Shown here: piece after piece, positions 51,104 through 59,790 of the stretch
Position numbering within the stretch: position 1 is the first letter of the stretch
Layout: every line of letters starts with the position of its first letter
Source: Xenorhabdus beddingii
GTDB taxonomy: Bacteria > Pseudomonadota > Gammaproteobacteria > Enterobacterales > Enterobacteriaceae
DNA: 64,000 nucleotides
Assembly: GCF_002127545.1 (NCBI RefSeq)
Contig: NZ_MUBK01000019.1
Span: forward strand, 27,502-91,501
Direction of reading: 5' to 3'
Translations under genes and position numbers: made by a program
The notes under the pieces: generated by a model
The model's input: only the letters and a program-made list of their open reading frames with translations
Told to the model about the DNA's origin: nothing
Database searches by the model: none

Positions 51104-51760
51104 TTATTGTGATTGTTGTTGTGCTTGCGATGCTGGCACTCCAAGAGGTTGATTAATTTGAGTAACACCATAATTCTTCTCAGAATGAATACGTCGGGAA
51201 AGTTCATATTGCTGCAACATCGCATCAATTCGTTTATTACTTTCCCTCACTTGCATACTCAAATCACCGCCAAAAGTTTCATCATCAACCGAAGTCGCCA
51301 AGCCAACGGGTGAAGCCGCTCCCATCACAGGCAATGTGTTGAAGACCGGGGTATCAGATTGAATATCCGCTTCAGCACCACTACCGCTATTATATTGCTG
51401 GACACCAATAATCACGGCCAAAGATACACAGGCAGCAACGCTAACTTGTGTAATTTGACTCGCCCATGGACGAATTTTGCTCCAGAATGGCATTCTGACC
51501 CATGTTTCAGGCTCTGGCTGCGATTCCAGGACAACCGCCGGATTAGGATTAATCGGGATAGGCTCTTTCTCAAGCGCCAGCGCTACTTGACTCGCGATAT
51601 CCAGATGTAACACATTTCCCACATCACCACGCAGCACATCACGGACAAGATGATACCTTTCCCACTGTTTCTGCATAACTGCATCTTCAGAGACCAAATG
51701 AATTACTTCACTATCAAGAGCTTCTCCATCCATTAAAGCGGAAAGTTTCTCTCTTTGCAT
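51104..51760 (-). CDS. rseA: anti-sigma-E factor RseA
   Basis: The 218-residue protein has an N-terminal cytoplasmic domain that binds RpoE (KLSALMDGEALDSEVI, RYHLVRDVLRGD), one membrane segment (103-121) and a periplasmic domain for RseB. DegS and RseP cleave it upon outer-membrane stress. It lies 32 bases downstream of rpoE. Confidence 0.96.
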   Translation of the reverse strand: MQREKLSALMDGEALDSEVIHLVSEDAVMQKQWERYHLVRDVLRGDVGNVLHLDIASQVALALEKEPIPINPNPAVVLESQPEPETWVRMPFWSKIRPWASQITQVSVAACVSLAVIIGVQQYNSGSGAEADIQSDTPVFNTLPVMGAASPVGLATSVDDETFGGDLSMQVRESNKRIDAMLQQYELSRRIHSEKNYGVTQINQPLGVPASQAQQQSQ

Positions 51761-51792
51761 GCCAAAGTACCTTTAAGAATTGTTTTGTCCCA

Positions 51793-52368
51793 CTACTGTT
51801 GGATAAGTGGTTGAACTTTATTATCAATGGCTTCCCTAGCCCGGAAAATTCGCGAACGCACAGTACCTACGGGGCATTCCATGATGTCGGCTATCTCTTC
51901 ATAGCTCAACCCATCCAACTCCCTTAACGTAATCGCTACCCGTAAATCTTCCGGAAGCGATTCAATCGTGCGGAAAACCACTTCCTTTAATTCTTCAGAC
52001 AACATTAAGTTCTCAGGGTTCGAAATTTCTTTCAATGAACTTGAGGTATCATAATTTTCTGCATCGTTAGCATCCAAATCATTGGATGGCGGCCGACGCC
52101 CCTGAGCAACCAAATAATTTTTAGCTGTGTTAACAGCTATACGGTACAACCATGTGTAAAATGCACTATCACCGCGGAAAGAAGAAAGCGCACGATAAGT
52201 CTTGATAAAAACCTCTTGAGCCACATCAGGAACGTCGCTTTGAGGTACGTAACGAGCAATCAGGCTCGCTACTTTGTGCTGATATCTCATCACCAGCAAA
52301 TTAAATGCTTTTTGGTCACCTTTCTGGACCCGTTCAATCAGCATTTGATCCGTTAACTGCTCGCTCAT
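51793..52368 (-). CDS. rpoE: RNA polymerase sigma-E factor
   Basis: The 191-residue ECF sigma factor has region 2 (VPDVAQEVFIKTYRALSSF, YTWLYRIAVNTAKN) and region 4 (ALRELDG-like ITLRELDGLSYEEIADIM). It controls the outer-membrane stress response. ATG 52368 (MSEQLTDQMLIERV) equals E. coli; 38 more codons are open upstream to 52482. A sigma-E promoter lies upstream at 52454-52480. Confidence 0.98.
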   Translation of the reverse strand: MSEQLTDQMLIERVQKGDQKAFNLLVMRYQHKVASLIARYVPQSDVPDVAQEVFIKTYRALSSFRGDSAFYTWLYRIAVNTAKNYLVAQGRRPPSNDLDANDAENYDTSSSLKEISNPENLMLSEELKEVVFRTIESLPEDLRVAITLRELDGLSYEEIADIMECPVGTVRSRIFRAREAIDNKVQPLIQQ

Positions 52369-52453
52369 CCGAGGTTCACTCTCCTGAGGTAAAACTCCAC
52401 ATTTATACTTACTTAAACCTATATGATGTCCTGCTTTCCCGAACAAGCATGAC

Positions 52454-52480
52454 TTTGAGTATTTATTGATTGTGAAGTTC
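52454..52480 (-). promoter_or_regulatory. sigma-E promoter of rpoE
   Basis: On the minus strand GAACTT (52475-52480) and TCAAA (52454-52458) are separated by 16 bases, the sigma-E pattern. It lies about 86 bases before the rpoE start and predicts positive autoregulation, as in E. coli. Confidence 0.82.
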
Positions 52481-52770
52481 AACTTTGGCTGTAATTTTAT
52501 ATTACAACCACCTGTTATTTCGTATTCTATTTCTTATATATCATTGATATTTAAATTTTATTTATATCATTCGCTTATCGTGTGTCGTGTTCAGAAACCC
52601 AATTGAGCCTCTTAAATGTATTCCTTAAGAACAGGCTTAAAAACATGCCGCAAGAACATCAAGAACATATAGTACAAATCATAGTCCCTATTTCACGGAT
52701 ACGTGATTTTTATGTAAGAGATGAAAATTTTACCCTAACCCGTCTCATCACCCCAATTGCGCCCACATTA
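52481..52770. other. AT-rich gap where nadB would lie
   Basis: In E. coli nadB (L-aspartate oxidase) lies between rpoE and trmN6. Here 402 bases separate the rpoE start from the trmN6 stop and no fragment with NadB similarity is visible in any frame. The sequence is AT-rich and otherwise featureless. Confidence 0.7.
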
Positions 52771-53607
52771 TCAATAATAAATATAAAAATCTGTTATTAG
52801 CCGGCGAAATTCATCTGAGTACGCACCATCCAAGGTACGAATCGTTAACTTCCTCACCTCACTCGACTGTTCGTGCAAAGATAACCCCAGTAACAGGCGA
52901 TGCAACGGCTTATCCTGTCTGTCGCGGATATTGACCCGAAAATGAGTAAACCATCCCGAATCTGATGCCATCTTTTCAAATTGCTCACCAATGTCATAAG
53001 GCAACACCACGCAAAATAACCCCGTCGGTGAAATCAATACCCGTACACATTCCAATAATCCCTGATGGGTCAATGATTCCGTATAGCGAGCCTGATTGCG
53101 GGCTTCATTCCTGCATGCAATAGCAGGTTCAAAGTATGGCGGATTGCTGACAATTAAATCATATTGGGTATTACTTTTCCGTAAACCACTTTTTTCCTGT
53201 GAATCACGTTTTCCCTGTGAACCACTTTCTTGCCGCAAATCACCTTGCTGTAACCCATTTTGTTCCACATGCTGCCGCACAAAGTCATGGATATCCTGCT
53301 GATGCACCGTAATTCGGGAAGACCACGGTGATTGACGTACATTATCAGCCGCCTGCATTGCTGCAAAAGCATCCAGCTCCACGGCATCAATCCGTGTCTC
53401 TTCTCCTGCCCGTTGAGCCAACATCAATGCAATCAAGCCACTGCCACATCCAATATCCAGACACCTTTTCTTGTTATATACTGGCGCCCAGGCTCCCAAC
53501 AGCACACCATCCGTCCCGACTTTCATCGCACATTGATCATGCCCAACAAAAAATTGTTTAAATGTAAAACCACCGCGGCGAAAAACGGGTTTATCTATCA
53601 ATGCCAT
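52771..53607 (-). CDS. trmN6: tRNA1(Val) A37 N6-methyltransferase with repeat insertion
   Basis: The 278-residue methyltransferase (YfiC) modifies A37 of tRNA-Val1. S-adenosylmethionine motif DIGCGSG is at 51-57 and catalytic NPPY at 155-158 (IVSNPPYFEPA). The E. coli enzyme is about 245 residues; here about 30 extra polar residues (114-148, NGLQQG DLRQES GSQGKR DSQEKS GLRKSN) lie just before the NPPY strand. They are encoded by five imperfect 18-base tandem repeats (53175-53264), still in frame. The insertion replaces a short surface loop, so activity is probably kept. Confidence 0.94.
   Translation of the reverse strand: MALIDKPVFRRGGFTFKQFFVGHDQCAMKVGTDGVLLGAWAPVYNKKRCLDIGCGSGLIALMLAQRAGEETRIDAVELDAFAAMQAADNVRQSPWSSRITVHQQDIHDFVRQHVEQNGLQQGDLRQESGSQGKRDSQEKSGLRKSNTQYDLIVSNPPYFEPAIACRNEARNQARYTESLTHQGLLECVRVLISPTGLFCVVLPYDIGEQFEKMASDSGWFTHFRVNIRDRQDKPLHRLLLGLSLHEQSSEVRKLTIRTLDGAYSDEFRRLITDFYIYY
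53175..53264 (-). repeat. five 18-base imperfect tandem repeats inside trmN6
   Basis: Units on the plus strand: TTTTCCGTAAACCACTTT (53175), TTTCCTGTGAATCACGTT (53193), TTCCCTGTGAACCACTTT (53211), CTTGCCGCAAATCACCTT (53229) and GCTGTAACCCATTTTGTT (53247). Each encodes six residues, so copy number changes keep frame. Confidence 0.9.
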
Positions 53608-53749
53608 GAGTCATATCTGCTGAAATCAAAATTCGCCATAGCATAAATCTTATGGCTCGCAGATAAAAGCAACCTGCTCATAGGATATTTTATAGGGTGA
53701 AGAATGTGCCTAACCTGTTTATAATCGGCGGCCCAAACTGAGGTATATA

Positions 53750-55090
53750 ATGACTGCGACAAATTTTTCTGAATTCGAACTTGATGAATCCCTGCTTGAT
53801 GCACTAAACGATAAAGGCTATGAACGCCCGACGGCAATTCAAGCGGCAGCCATTCCTGCTGCCATGGATGGGCGTGATGTACTTGGCTCAGCACCAACCG
53901 GTACGGGTAAAACCGCCGCCTACCTGTTGCCTGTATTACAGCATTTACTGGATTTTCCCCGCAAAAAATCAGGGCCACCGCGTATCCTGATTTTGACTCC
54001 AACCCGCGAACTGGCAATGCAGGTTGCAGAACAAGCAAAAGAATTGGCAGCCCACACACATTTAGATATCGCCACAATCACGGGTGGTGTTGCCTATATG
54101 AATCACGCAGAAGTATTCAGTGAGAATCAGGATATTGTTGTTGCAACGACAGGGCGTCTGCTGCAATACATCAAAGAAGAAAATTTCGACTGCCGTGCAG
54201 TGGAGACTTTAATTCTTGATGAAGCTGATCGCATGCTGGATATGGGATTTGCCAATGACGTCGAAACCATTGCAGGTGAAACGCGCTGGCGTAAACAAAC
54301 CCTATTATTTTCCGCGACACTGGAAGGTGAATCCATTCGTGATTTCGCCGAGCGCCTGTTAACCGATCCTGTTGAGATTGATGCAGAACCTTCCCGCCGC
54401 GAACGCAAAAAAATTCAGCAATTTTATTATCGTGCGGATACGTTAGAACATAAAACCGCCTTGCTGTGCAACCTTCTCCAGCAGCCTGATGTTACAAAAT
54501 CCATTGTTTTCGTGCGCAAACGTGAACGTGTACGCGAACTGGTTGATTGGCTGAGTCAGTCCGGGATTCAAGCCGGTTTCCTTGAAGGCGAGATGGTACA
54601 AGCCAAGCGCACTGATGCCATAAAACGGCTGAATGAGGGGAAAGTCAAGGTTCTGGTCGCAACAGACGTCGCTTCCCGCGGTCTGGATATCGACAACATC
54701 AGCCATGTCTTTAACTTCGATTTACCCCGTACTGCGGATGTTTACCTGCATCGGATTGGCCGTACAGCCCGCGCTGGCCGTAAAGGAACCGCCATTGCTC
54801 TGGTTGAATCCCACGATCATCCTCTGCTGGGTAAAATTAGCCGTTACCTCCAAGAGCCACTGAAAATACGGGTTGTTGACGAACTTCGTCCACAAACCAA
54901 AGCGCCAAGTGAGAATAAGAGCTACAAACCTTCCAAAAAAGTGTTGGAAAAACGCAAAGAGAAGAAAAAATCAGAAGGGACGAAGACAAAACGGGTGAAA
55001 GTCCGTCATCGTGACAGCAAAAACATCGGTAAACGTCGCACTCCTTCCAGCAATCCAAAACCAGAAGTCATTGAATCTGGCAAAGATTAA
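53750..55090 (+). CDS. srmB: DEAD-box RNA helicase SrmB
   Basis: The 446-residue helicase helps 50S ribosome assembly. It has the Q motif (RPTAIQAAAIP), Walker A APTGTGKT (48-55), DEAD (about 155-158), SATLEGE for motif III, and HRIGRTARAGR for motif VI. The C-terminal tail is very basic (KKVLEKRKEKKKSEGTKTKR). It is divergent from trmN6 as in E. coli. A 12-base-stem hairpin follows at 55103-55140. Confidence 0.97.
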   Translation: MTATNFSEFELDESLLDALNDKGYERPTAIQAAAIPAAMDGRDVLGSAPTGTGKTAAYLLPVLQHLLDFPRKKSGPPRILILTPTRELAMQVAEQAKELAAHTHLDIATITGGVAYMNHAEVFSENQDIVVATTGRLLQYIKEENFDCRAVETLILDEADRMLDMGFANDVETIAGETRWRKQTLLFSATLEGESIRDFAERLLTDPVEIDAEPSRRERKKIQQFYYRADTLEHKTALLCNLLQQPDVTKSIVFVRKRERVRELVDWLSQSGIQAGFLEGEMVQAKRTDAIKRLNEGKVKVLVATDVASRGLDIDNISHVFNFDLPRTADVYLHRIGRTARAGRKGTAIALVESHDHPLLGKISRYLQEPLKIRVVDELRPQTKAPSENKSYKPSKKVLEKRKEKKKSEGTKTKRVKVRHRDSKNIGKRRTPSSNPKPEVIESGKD

Positions 55091-55102
55091 TTATCCAAAG
55101 CC

Positions 55103-55140
55103 AGGCGAGGTCATTAAATATCAGATGACTTCGCCTCTTT
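55103..55140 (+). terminator. hairpin after srmB
   Basis: AGGCGAGGTCAT pairs with ATGACTTCGCCT with one G-T pair and a ten-base loop, followed by CTTTA. The T run is short, so it is a moderate terminator at best. Confidence 0.6.
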
Positions 55141-55173
55141 ACCTATATCATTCAAACATTAGATCACTTAATG

Positions 55174-56292
55174 TTATGTACTTCTTTGTGACACAATTTG
55201 CTGATAAGTTTCCTCAAATTGCTCTCTGATGGCAGGATCATCCATGACCATCGCCAATGTTTGCAAAGAAGGCATATTCAACGACAGCATCCCTTCATCT
55301 GTACTATCCATGGTTGACGCTAACATGGCATCATCATTATTCAACCAAGGCTCATGCACTGTCATTAATTCCAACACCGCTTCCAAAAAGTGAGCTTTAA
55401 AGGTATGCAATCCATATCGATAAGGAAAAATAGCCCCTCCCGCATTTTTCAATTCATATTCAAGATCTATTTGGTGTCCCATCGGTTGAGGCACGGGCAA
55501 TGCTTTCTGCAAATCACCCAACCAGTCGTATTGGACGGAATAATGACGAATCAAACCATTGTCAGCCATTTCTCGGGCAACTTCAGGCGATACCCCCATA
55601 CGTTCCAATGTGGGATCTGAAACGCCAACGGAATTATAAATAACCGCCGGTTTTCCGGTCGCCAATGCCGCCACAGTTGCCAGCCCACCCCCCAATGAAT
55701 GCCCCGTGAAAATAATATTTTCGCCAAATACCTTTAAGGTCTTATTGGCTAATTCCAAAGCCTGATTATACTGTTTTTCATTGTAGCCAAGCCCCTGACG
55801 AAGGCTTACCATAAAATCCTGCAATTCATTCGAGCCAGTGAAAGAAACAATATATAACCCTTTATGTTTATATACCCCCGCCTGAAATCCGGTTGAATAA
55901 TCGTTCAACGTGTCAGGATCAATGCCTGCCTTTGATAGATCACCATCAGACAGGCGTTCAAAACCGGGAAGCCCTAAACTGTTCTCGCGGTAAACATCAC
56001 GCGTGACTAATGTTAACTCATAGTCAATCCGCTTAGACTGCTTTCCTGCAATATCATTAGCGGCCAATTCGGGTGAAGCCACCGCACTGGCATTGAGATC
56101 ATTAATCAATGATTGGTAAAGTGTATTAGCCTGCTTGGTATTCTCTGAAAGTGAGATGGATGGAGAAGAAAGGCGATCAGCTTTATCGGGTAGTGATTCG
56201 GCTGGAGAATCAGGTTGAAGTTGCAGGGAATTACCTTGTAAGGAATATATCCCTAGTTCACTGAAAAAACTGGCATTTACTGATAAAGTCAT
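55174..56292 (-). CDS. class 3 lipase-like protein
   Basis: The 372-residue product has the alpha/beta hydrolase nucleophile elbow GHSLGGG with Ser199 (residues 197-203) after a beta strand ENIIFT, and YIVSFTGSNELQDF (147-160) upstream, as in class 3 lipases and phospholipases. Candidate acid and base residues are in YDWLGD (about 245-250) and LHTFKAHF (about 294-301). No Sec signal is visible, so if exported it would need another route, such as type VI or contact secretion. It has no counterpart in the corresponding E. coli locus. Substrate and target are unknown; Xenorhabdus and Photorhabdus encode several such lipases linked to insect killing. Confidence 0.8.
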   Translation of the reverse strand: MTLSVNASFFSELGIYSLQGNSLQLQPDSPAESLPDKADRLSSPSISLSENTKQANTLYQSLINDLNASAVASPELAANDIAGKQSKRIDYELTLVTRDVYRENSLGLPGFERLSDGDLSKAGIDPDTLNDYSTGFQAGVYKHKGLYIVSFTGSNELQDFMVSLRQGLGYNEKQYNQALELANKTLKVFGENIIFTGHSLGGGLATVAALATGKPAVIYNSVGVSDPTLERMGVSPEVAREMADNGLIRHYSVQYDWLGDLQKALPVPQPMGHQIDLEYELKNAGGAIFPYRYGLHTFKAHFLEAVLELMTVHEPWLNNDDAMLASTMDSTDEGMLSLNMPSLQTLAMVMDDPAIREQFEETYQQIVSQRST

Positions 56293-56607
56293 AAAATTCT
56301 CCTACAGATTATTCAGATTAGGAGTGATTAACTCCCCTGAATTCTCTATCGGCAGAATAATTAACATCTTTACAACAAATTTAATCACTGATTAACATTT
56401 TTAATGCAACAAAAGAATAAAAAAATATTAATTATTCCAATATGGAATAAAAACAATCAAGTGTCATAATTTGGCTTTTCCAATAATGACTACATTAAGT
56501 TCTGGTGAATTAATTTTAACAATAAGAGAAGAATTGCTCAGATAATTGTTCAGGACATCAGATTAATTAGGCAGCCTTTAGCTGCCTGGCGAGATTTATA
56601 CAAAAAA
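56293..56607. other. intergenic region upstream of the lipase and downstream of grcA
   Basis: These 315 bases are AT-rich and contain the presumed lipase promoter and a GGCAGC/GCTGCC hairpin with a five-base loop (56570-56586), 22 bases past the grcA stop on the minus strand. No gene is seen. Confidence 0.6.
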
Positions 56608-56991
56608 TCACAGACTTTCTGTAAAAGTACGCGCGATAACATCACGTTGCTGCTCTGGCGTCAGTGAATTAAAACGTACGGCATAACCCGACACACGAAT
56701 GGTGAGCTGAGGATATTTTTCAGGGTGCTTCACTGCATCTTCCAGCGTTTCACGGCGCAGGACATTAACATTGAGATGCTGCCCCCCTTCTACACGCACA
56801 GTGGGTTTGACTTCCAACGGAATTTCCCGATATTCAAATTGCCCCAATTCATTTTTGGCAACAATCTGACCTTCATCGTATTCCGCTTTAGCGCAGATAC
56901 AACGTACTTCATTTTTTTCATCATCCAACAGCCAAAAAGAATTCATCAATGCAGCGTTGTCAGATTGGGTAATCTGAATCCCAGTAATCAT
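56608..56991 (-). CDS. grcA: autonomous glycyl radical cofactor GrcA
   Basis: The 127-residue product (YfiD) is a spare part for pyruvate formate-lyase: it replaces the oxygen-cleaved C-terminus of PflB. The radical glycine is Gly102 in [12 protein letters not shown] (99-110). An FNR box at 57107-57120 predicts anaerobic activation, as in E. coli. The ribosome-binding site GGAGG lies inside a short leader frame (56992-57027) that ends directly at the grcA ATG. Confidence 0.97.
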   Translation of the reverse strand: MITGIQITQSDNAALMNSFWLLDDEKNEVRCICAKAEYDEGQIVAKNELGQFEYREIPLEVKPTVRVEGGQHLNVNVLRRETLEDAVKHPEKYPQLTIRVSGYAVRFNSLTPEQQRDVIARTFTESL

Positions 56992-57027
56992 TTATACCTC
57001 CAACTTCATCATCATCATCATCATCAT
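56992..57027 (-). CDS. possible leader peptide with seven ATG codons
   Basis: On the minus strand seven consecutive ATG (57007-57027) are followed by AAG TTG GAG GTA TAA, and grcA starts at once (TAAATG). The frame would encode MMMMMMMKLEV. There is no strong ribosome-binding site before it, so translation is unproven; the grcA Shine-Dalgarno GGAGG falls inside it. It might be no more than a trinucleotide repeat. Confidence 0.4.
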   Translation of the reverse strand: MMMMMMMKLEV

Positions 57028-57106
57028 CTTGGTTATTTAGTCAAACCATGACTTAATCAACCCTTGTTCATCATTTCCTGTATACCAATACACATGAGAA
57101 GATTCT

Positions 57107-57120
57107 TTGATTGAAATCAA
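57107..57120 (-). promoter_or_regulatory. FNR box upstream of grcA
   Basis: TTGATTGAAATCAA is a perfect match to the FNR consensus TTGAT-N4-ATCAA. It lies 116-129 bases upstream of the grcA start. The region 56992-57342 (351 bases) otherwise contains the ATG repeat and the ung promoter side. Confidence 0.88.
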
Positions 57121-57342
57121 TTAATTTTATAAGGTTATTATCAATGAAATCATAATTAACTGTTTTATAATATATTTTTTAGAAAACCCTTATAAAATAA
57201 TTTTTATAAATTTTCAAAATATTTTGTAAAAACAGATTTTCATTCTATGAAGTCAACTTGGAGTGAAATCCGAGGGTTTCCCTACGCCAAGGGAATCGGT
57301 AAGCTTAAGTCCATCTGATAATCATATAGAAAGGGATTGGTT

Positions 57343-58023
57343 ATGTCCGCACCTATCACATGGCACGATGTCATCGGCAATGAGAAGAAACAGCCTTATT
57401 TCGTTGATACATTGGCTTATGTTGCCAACGAACGTCAGGCTGGAAAAACCATTTATCCGCCGCAGCAAGATGTTTTCAACGCATTCCGCTATACCGAATT
57501 GGCTGATGTAAAAGTGGTGATTTTGGGACAAGACCCTTATCATGGCCCGAATCAGGCTCATGGGCTGGCTTTCTCAGTACAACCCGGCATTCCAGCACCA
57601 CCTTCTCTTGTCAATATGTACAAAGAACTGGAATCGGATATTACGGGATTTACTCGCCCCAACCACGGTTGTTTGATCAGTTGGGCAAAACAAGGGGTAT
57701 TGCTGCTCAATACCGTGCTAACCGTTGAACGCGGGAACGCACATTCTCATGCGAATCTGGGGTGGGAAACCTTCACGGATAAAGTCATTGCAGCAATCAA
57801 TGAACATCGTAGCGGAGTTGTTTTCCTGCTTTGGGGTTCTCATGCCCAGAAAAAAGGCCGTTTTATCGATACCCAACGCCATCATGTGCTGAAAGCACCA
57901 CATCCTTCACCCTTGTCAGCCCATCGAGGGTTTTTAGGCTGCAAACATTTTTCACACGCCAACACACTGCTGGAAAAACAGGGATTGCCTCCCATTGATT
58001 GGGCACCCCAATTACCTCAATAA
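57343..58023 (+). CDS. ung: uracil-DNA glycosylase
   Basis: The 226-residue enzyme removes uracil from DNA. The catalytic water-activating motif [18 protein letters not shown] is at 62-79 (Asp64) and the DNA-clamping [10 protein letters not shown] near residue 187. ATG 57343 ([10 protein letters not shown]) has a ribosome-binding site AAAGGG; TTG 57337 is in frame. The neighbour order grcA-ung is that of E. coli. Confidence 0.97.
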   Translation: MSAPITWHDVIGNEKKQPYFVDTLAYVANERQAGKTIYPPQQDVFNAFRYTELADVKVVILGQDPYHGPNQAHGLAFSVQPGIPAPPSLVNMYKELESDITGFTRPNHGCLISWAKQGVLLLNTVLTVERGNAHSHANLGWETFTDKVIAAINEHRSGVVFLLWGSHAQKKGRFIDTQRHHVLKAPHPSPLSAHRGFLGCKHFSHANTLLEKQGLPPIDWAPQLPQ

Positions 58024-58037
58024 TCGATTTCTGCCTA

Positions 58038-58066
58038 CAAAAATGCCGCCTTCTCAATGGCGGCAT
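58038..58066 (-). terminator. terminator after grpE
   Basis: ATGCCGCC and GGCGGCAT form a perfect eight-base stem with an eight-base loop. On the minus strand TTTTTGT follows, ending grpE; convergent ung lies on the other side. Confidence 0.8.
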
Positions 58067-58089
58067 TACATCACGGGAAAACATGATTC

Positions 58090-58671
58090 TTATTTGGAAA
58101 CGGCAACCATTGCAGGACGCAGTAAACGACCATTCAGGGTATAACCTTTCTGCATTACCAACATAACGTGATTAGGTTCATGTTGATCAGATTCCATCAT
58201 TGTCATCGCCTGATGCACTTCTGGATTGAAAGGCACGTTAGTGTCACCAACAACTTCAATGCCGAACTTGCCCACTGCATCAATAAAAGATTTCAGAGTC
58301 AGTTCAATACCTTCAATCATAGATTGCAATGATTCATTAGTACGATCAGTCACCTCCAGGGCACGTTCCAGATTGTCGATAACAGGCAGGAGTTCATTGG
58401 CAAATTTTTCCAATGCGAATTTATGTGCTTTTTCCACATCCTGCTCAGTACGACGGCGAATATTTTCCACTTCAGCACGAGCACGCAGCATAGCATCACG
58501 TTCGTTAACCTGAGCCTGTTTTAGTTGTTCTTCCAACTCGGCAACACGCGGGTCAACAACATTTTCAGTCTCTGGCGCGTCTGCCTGTTCTGCATTAATT
58601 TGTTGCTCTAATACATTTTCTGTATTTTCTGAGACTTGCTCGTCAGGTACTTTTTGGTCTTTACTACTCAT
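58090..58671 (-). CDS. grpE: nucleotide exchange factor GrpE
   Basis: The 193-residue product is the DnaK exchange factor. It begins with an acidic disordered region, followed by a long coiled coil (about 45-90) and the beta domain with [11 protein letters not shown] and [18 protein letters not shown] at the end. A sigma-32 promoter lies at 58716-58743. It is divergent from nadK, as in E. coli. Confidence 0.97.
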   Translation of the reverse strand: MSSKDQKVPDEQVSENTENVLEQQINAEQADAPETENVVDPRVAELEEQLKQAQVNERDAMLRARAEVENIRRRTEQDVEKAHKFALEKFANELLPVIDNLERALEVTDRTNESLQSMIEGIELTLKSFIDAVGKFGIEVVGDTNVPFNPEVHQAMTMMESDQHEPNHVMLVMQKGYTLNGRLLRPAMVAVSK

Positions 58672-58715
58672 GAATATCTCCGCGTATTTTGTATTATCTT
58701 CGCCATTCTTGCTTA

Positions 58716-58743
58716 TTATGGGGATCTATACGCGGGATTCAAG
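58716..58743 (-). promoter_or_regulatory. sigma-32 heat-shock promoter of grpE
   Basis: On the minus strand CTTGAA (58738-58743) and CCCCATAA (58716-58723) are separated by 14 bases, matching CTTGAAA-N13-15-CCCCATNT. It lies 45 bases before the grpE ATG. Confidence 0.85.
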
Positions 58744-58795
58744 GGAACACATCATATTGTGAGGGCAAAACCATATGCTGAAGGAAATAACAGCA

Positions 58796-59674
58796 ATGAA
58801 TAATGAATTCAAATGCATCGGTATTGTCGGCCGTCCACGTCATCCTGAAGCTCTGGCCACCCATGAAATGCTTTACCATTGGTTAGTTTCTAAAGGTTAT
58901 TGCGTCATTATGGACAGGCAGGTTGCGAAAGATATTGACTTAAAAGACGCCCAAACCGGAGGACTGACAGAAATCGGCAAAATCGCCGATCTGGTCATTG
59001 TTGTCGGTGGGGATGGCAACATGCTTGGCGCAGCCAGAGTACTCTCCCGCTATGACATTAAAGTCATTGGTATCAATCGGGGTAACTTGGGTTTTCTGAC
59101 TGATTTAGATCCCGATAATGCTTTACAACAGCTCTCCGAAGTTCTGGATGGCGAATATCGGGACGAAAAACGCTTTCTACTCGAAGCTCAAGTCACAAAA
59201 AAAGGGCAGAAATCCCGGCGCAGTACCGCGCTGAACGAAGTGGTGTTACATCCGGGCAAAGTTGCCCATATGATTGAGTTTGAGGTTTATATTGATGAAC
59301 GCTTTGCTTTTTCCCAACGTTCAGATGGCTTAATTATCGCAACGCCGACAGGTTCCACTGCTTATTCTTTATCTGCCGGAGGGCCAATATTAACACCAAA
59401 TTTGGATGCCATCGTGCTGGTGCCCATGTTTCCGCACACACTTTCAGCACGTCCTCTCGTCATCAGCAGCGAAAGCAGCATTCGGCTGAAATTTTCTCAA
59501 AACAGCAGTGACTATGAAGTCAGTTGTGACAGCCAGATAGTTTTGCCCATTCAGGACGGTGAAGAGGTGATTATCAAACGCAGCGAATATAATCTGCATT
59601 TGATCCACCCAAAAGATTACAATTACTTCAATACACTGAGCACAAAACTGGGCTGGTCGAAAAAAATGTTTTAA
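58796..59674 (+). CDS. nadK: NAD kinase
   Basis: The 292-residue kinase makes NADP from NAD and ATP. The signature [11 protein letters not shown] is at 71-81; NEVVLHPG and [15 protein letters not shown] follow. ATG 58796 ([12 protein letters not shown]) matches E. coli exactly in length; the frame extends seven codons upstream. It is divergent from grpE. Confidence 0.98.
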   Translation: MNNEFKCIGIVGRPRHPEALATHEMLYHWLVSKGYCVIMDRQVAKDIDLKDAQTGGLTEIGKIADLVIVVGGDGNMLGAARVLSRYDIKVIGINRGNLGFLTDLDPDNALQQLSEVLDGEYRDEKRFLLEAQVTKKGQKSRRSTALNEVVLHPGKVAHMIEFEVYIDERFAFSQRSDGLIIATPTGSTAYSLSAGGPILTPNLDAIVLVPMFPHTLSARPLVISSESSIRLKFSQNSSDYEVSCDSQIVLPIQDGEEVIIKRSEYNLHLIHPKDYNYFNTLSTKLGWSKKMF

Positions 59675-59695
59675 AAACCATGCTCCCCTACTTTA

Positions 59696-59733
59696 CTGTA
59701 TAAAATACCAGTTTATACTGTATGTAAGCACAG
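59696..59733 (+). promoter_or_regulatory. two LexA boxes upstream of recN
   Basis: CTGTATAAAATACCAG (59696-59711) and CTGTATGTAAGCACAG (59718-59733) both fit the SOS consensus CTG-N10-CAG. They lie 58-95 bases before the recN ATG. E. coli recN is a strongly SOS-regulated gene with two LexA sites. Confidence 0.88.
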
Positions 59734-59736
59734 ACA

Positions 59737-59774
59737 TGTTTTTATGCACAGGAACGTGTTTTTATACACAGGAA
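59737..59774. repeat. direct repeat in the recN leader
   Basis: TGTTTTTATGCACAGGAA (59737-59754) and TGTTTTTATACACAGGAA (59757-59774) differ at one base and are 20 bases apart. Each contains ACAGGAA, so the second copy supplies a Shine-Dalgarno-like stretch near the start. Confidence 0.85.
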
Positions 59775-59790
59775 AAGCAGGAGGAGCACG

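Noticed and set aside
52582..52800. Plus-strand 72-codon open frame in the rpoE-trmN6 gap
   Set aside because: It runs over the end of trmN6, lacks a good ribosome-binding site and shows no NadB or other family features.
53175..53264. Tandem repeats considered as a CRISPR array
   Set aside because: Units are 18 bases without spacers and lie in frame inside trmN6.
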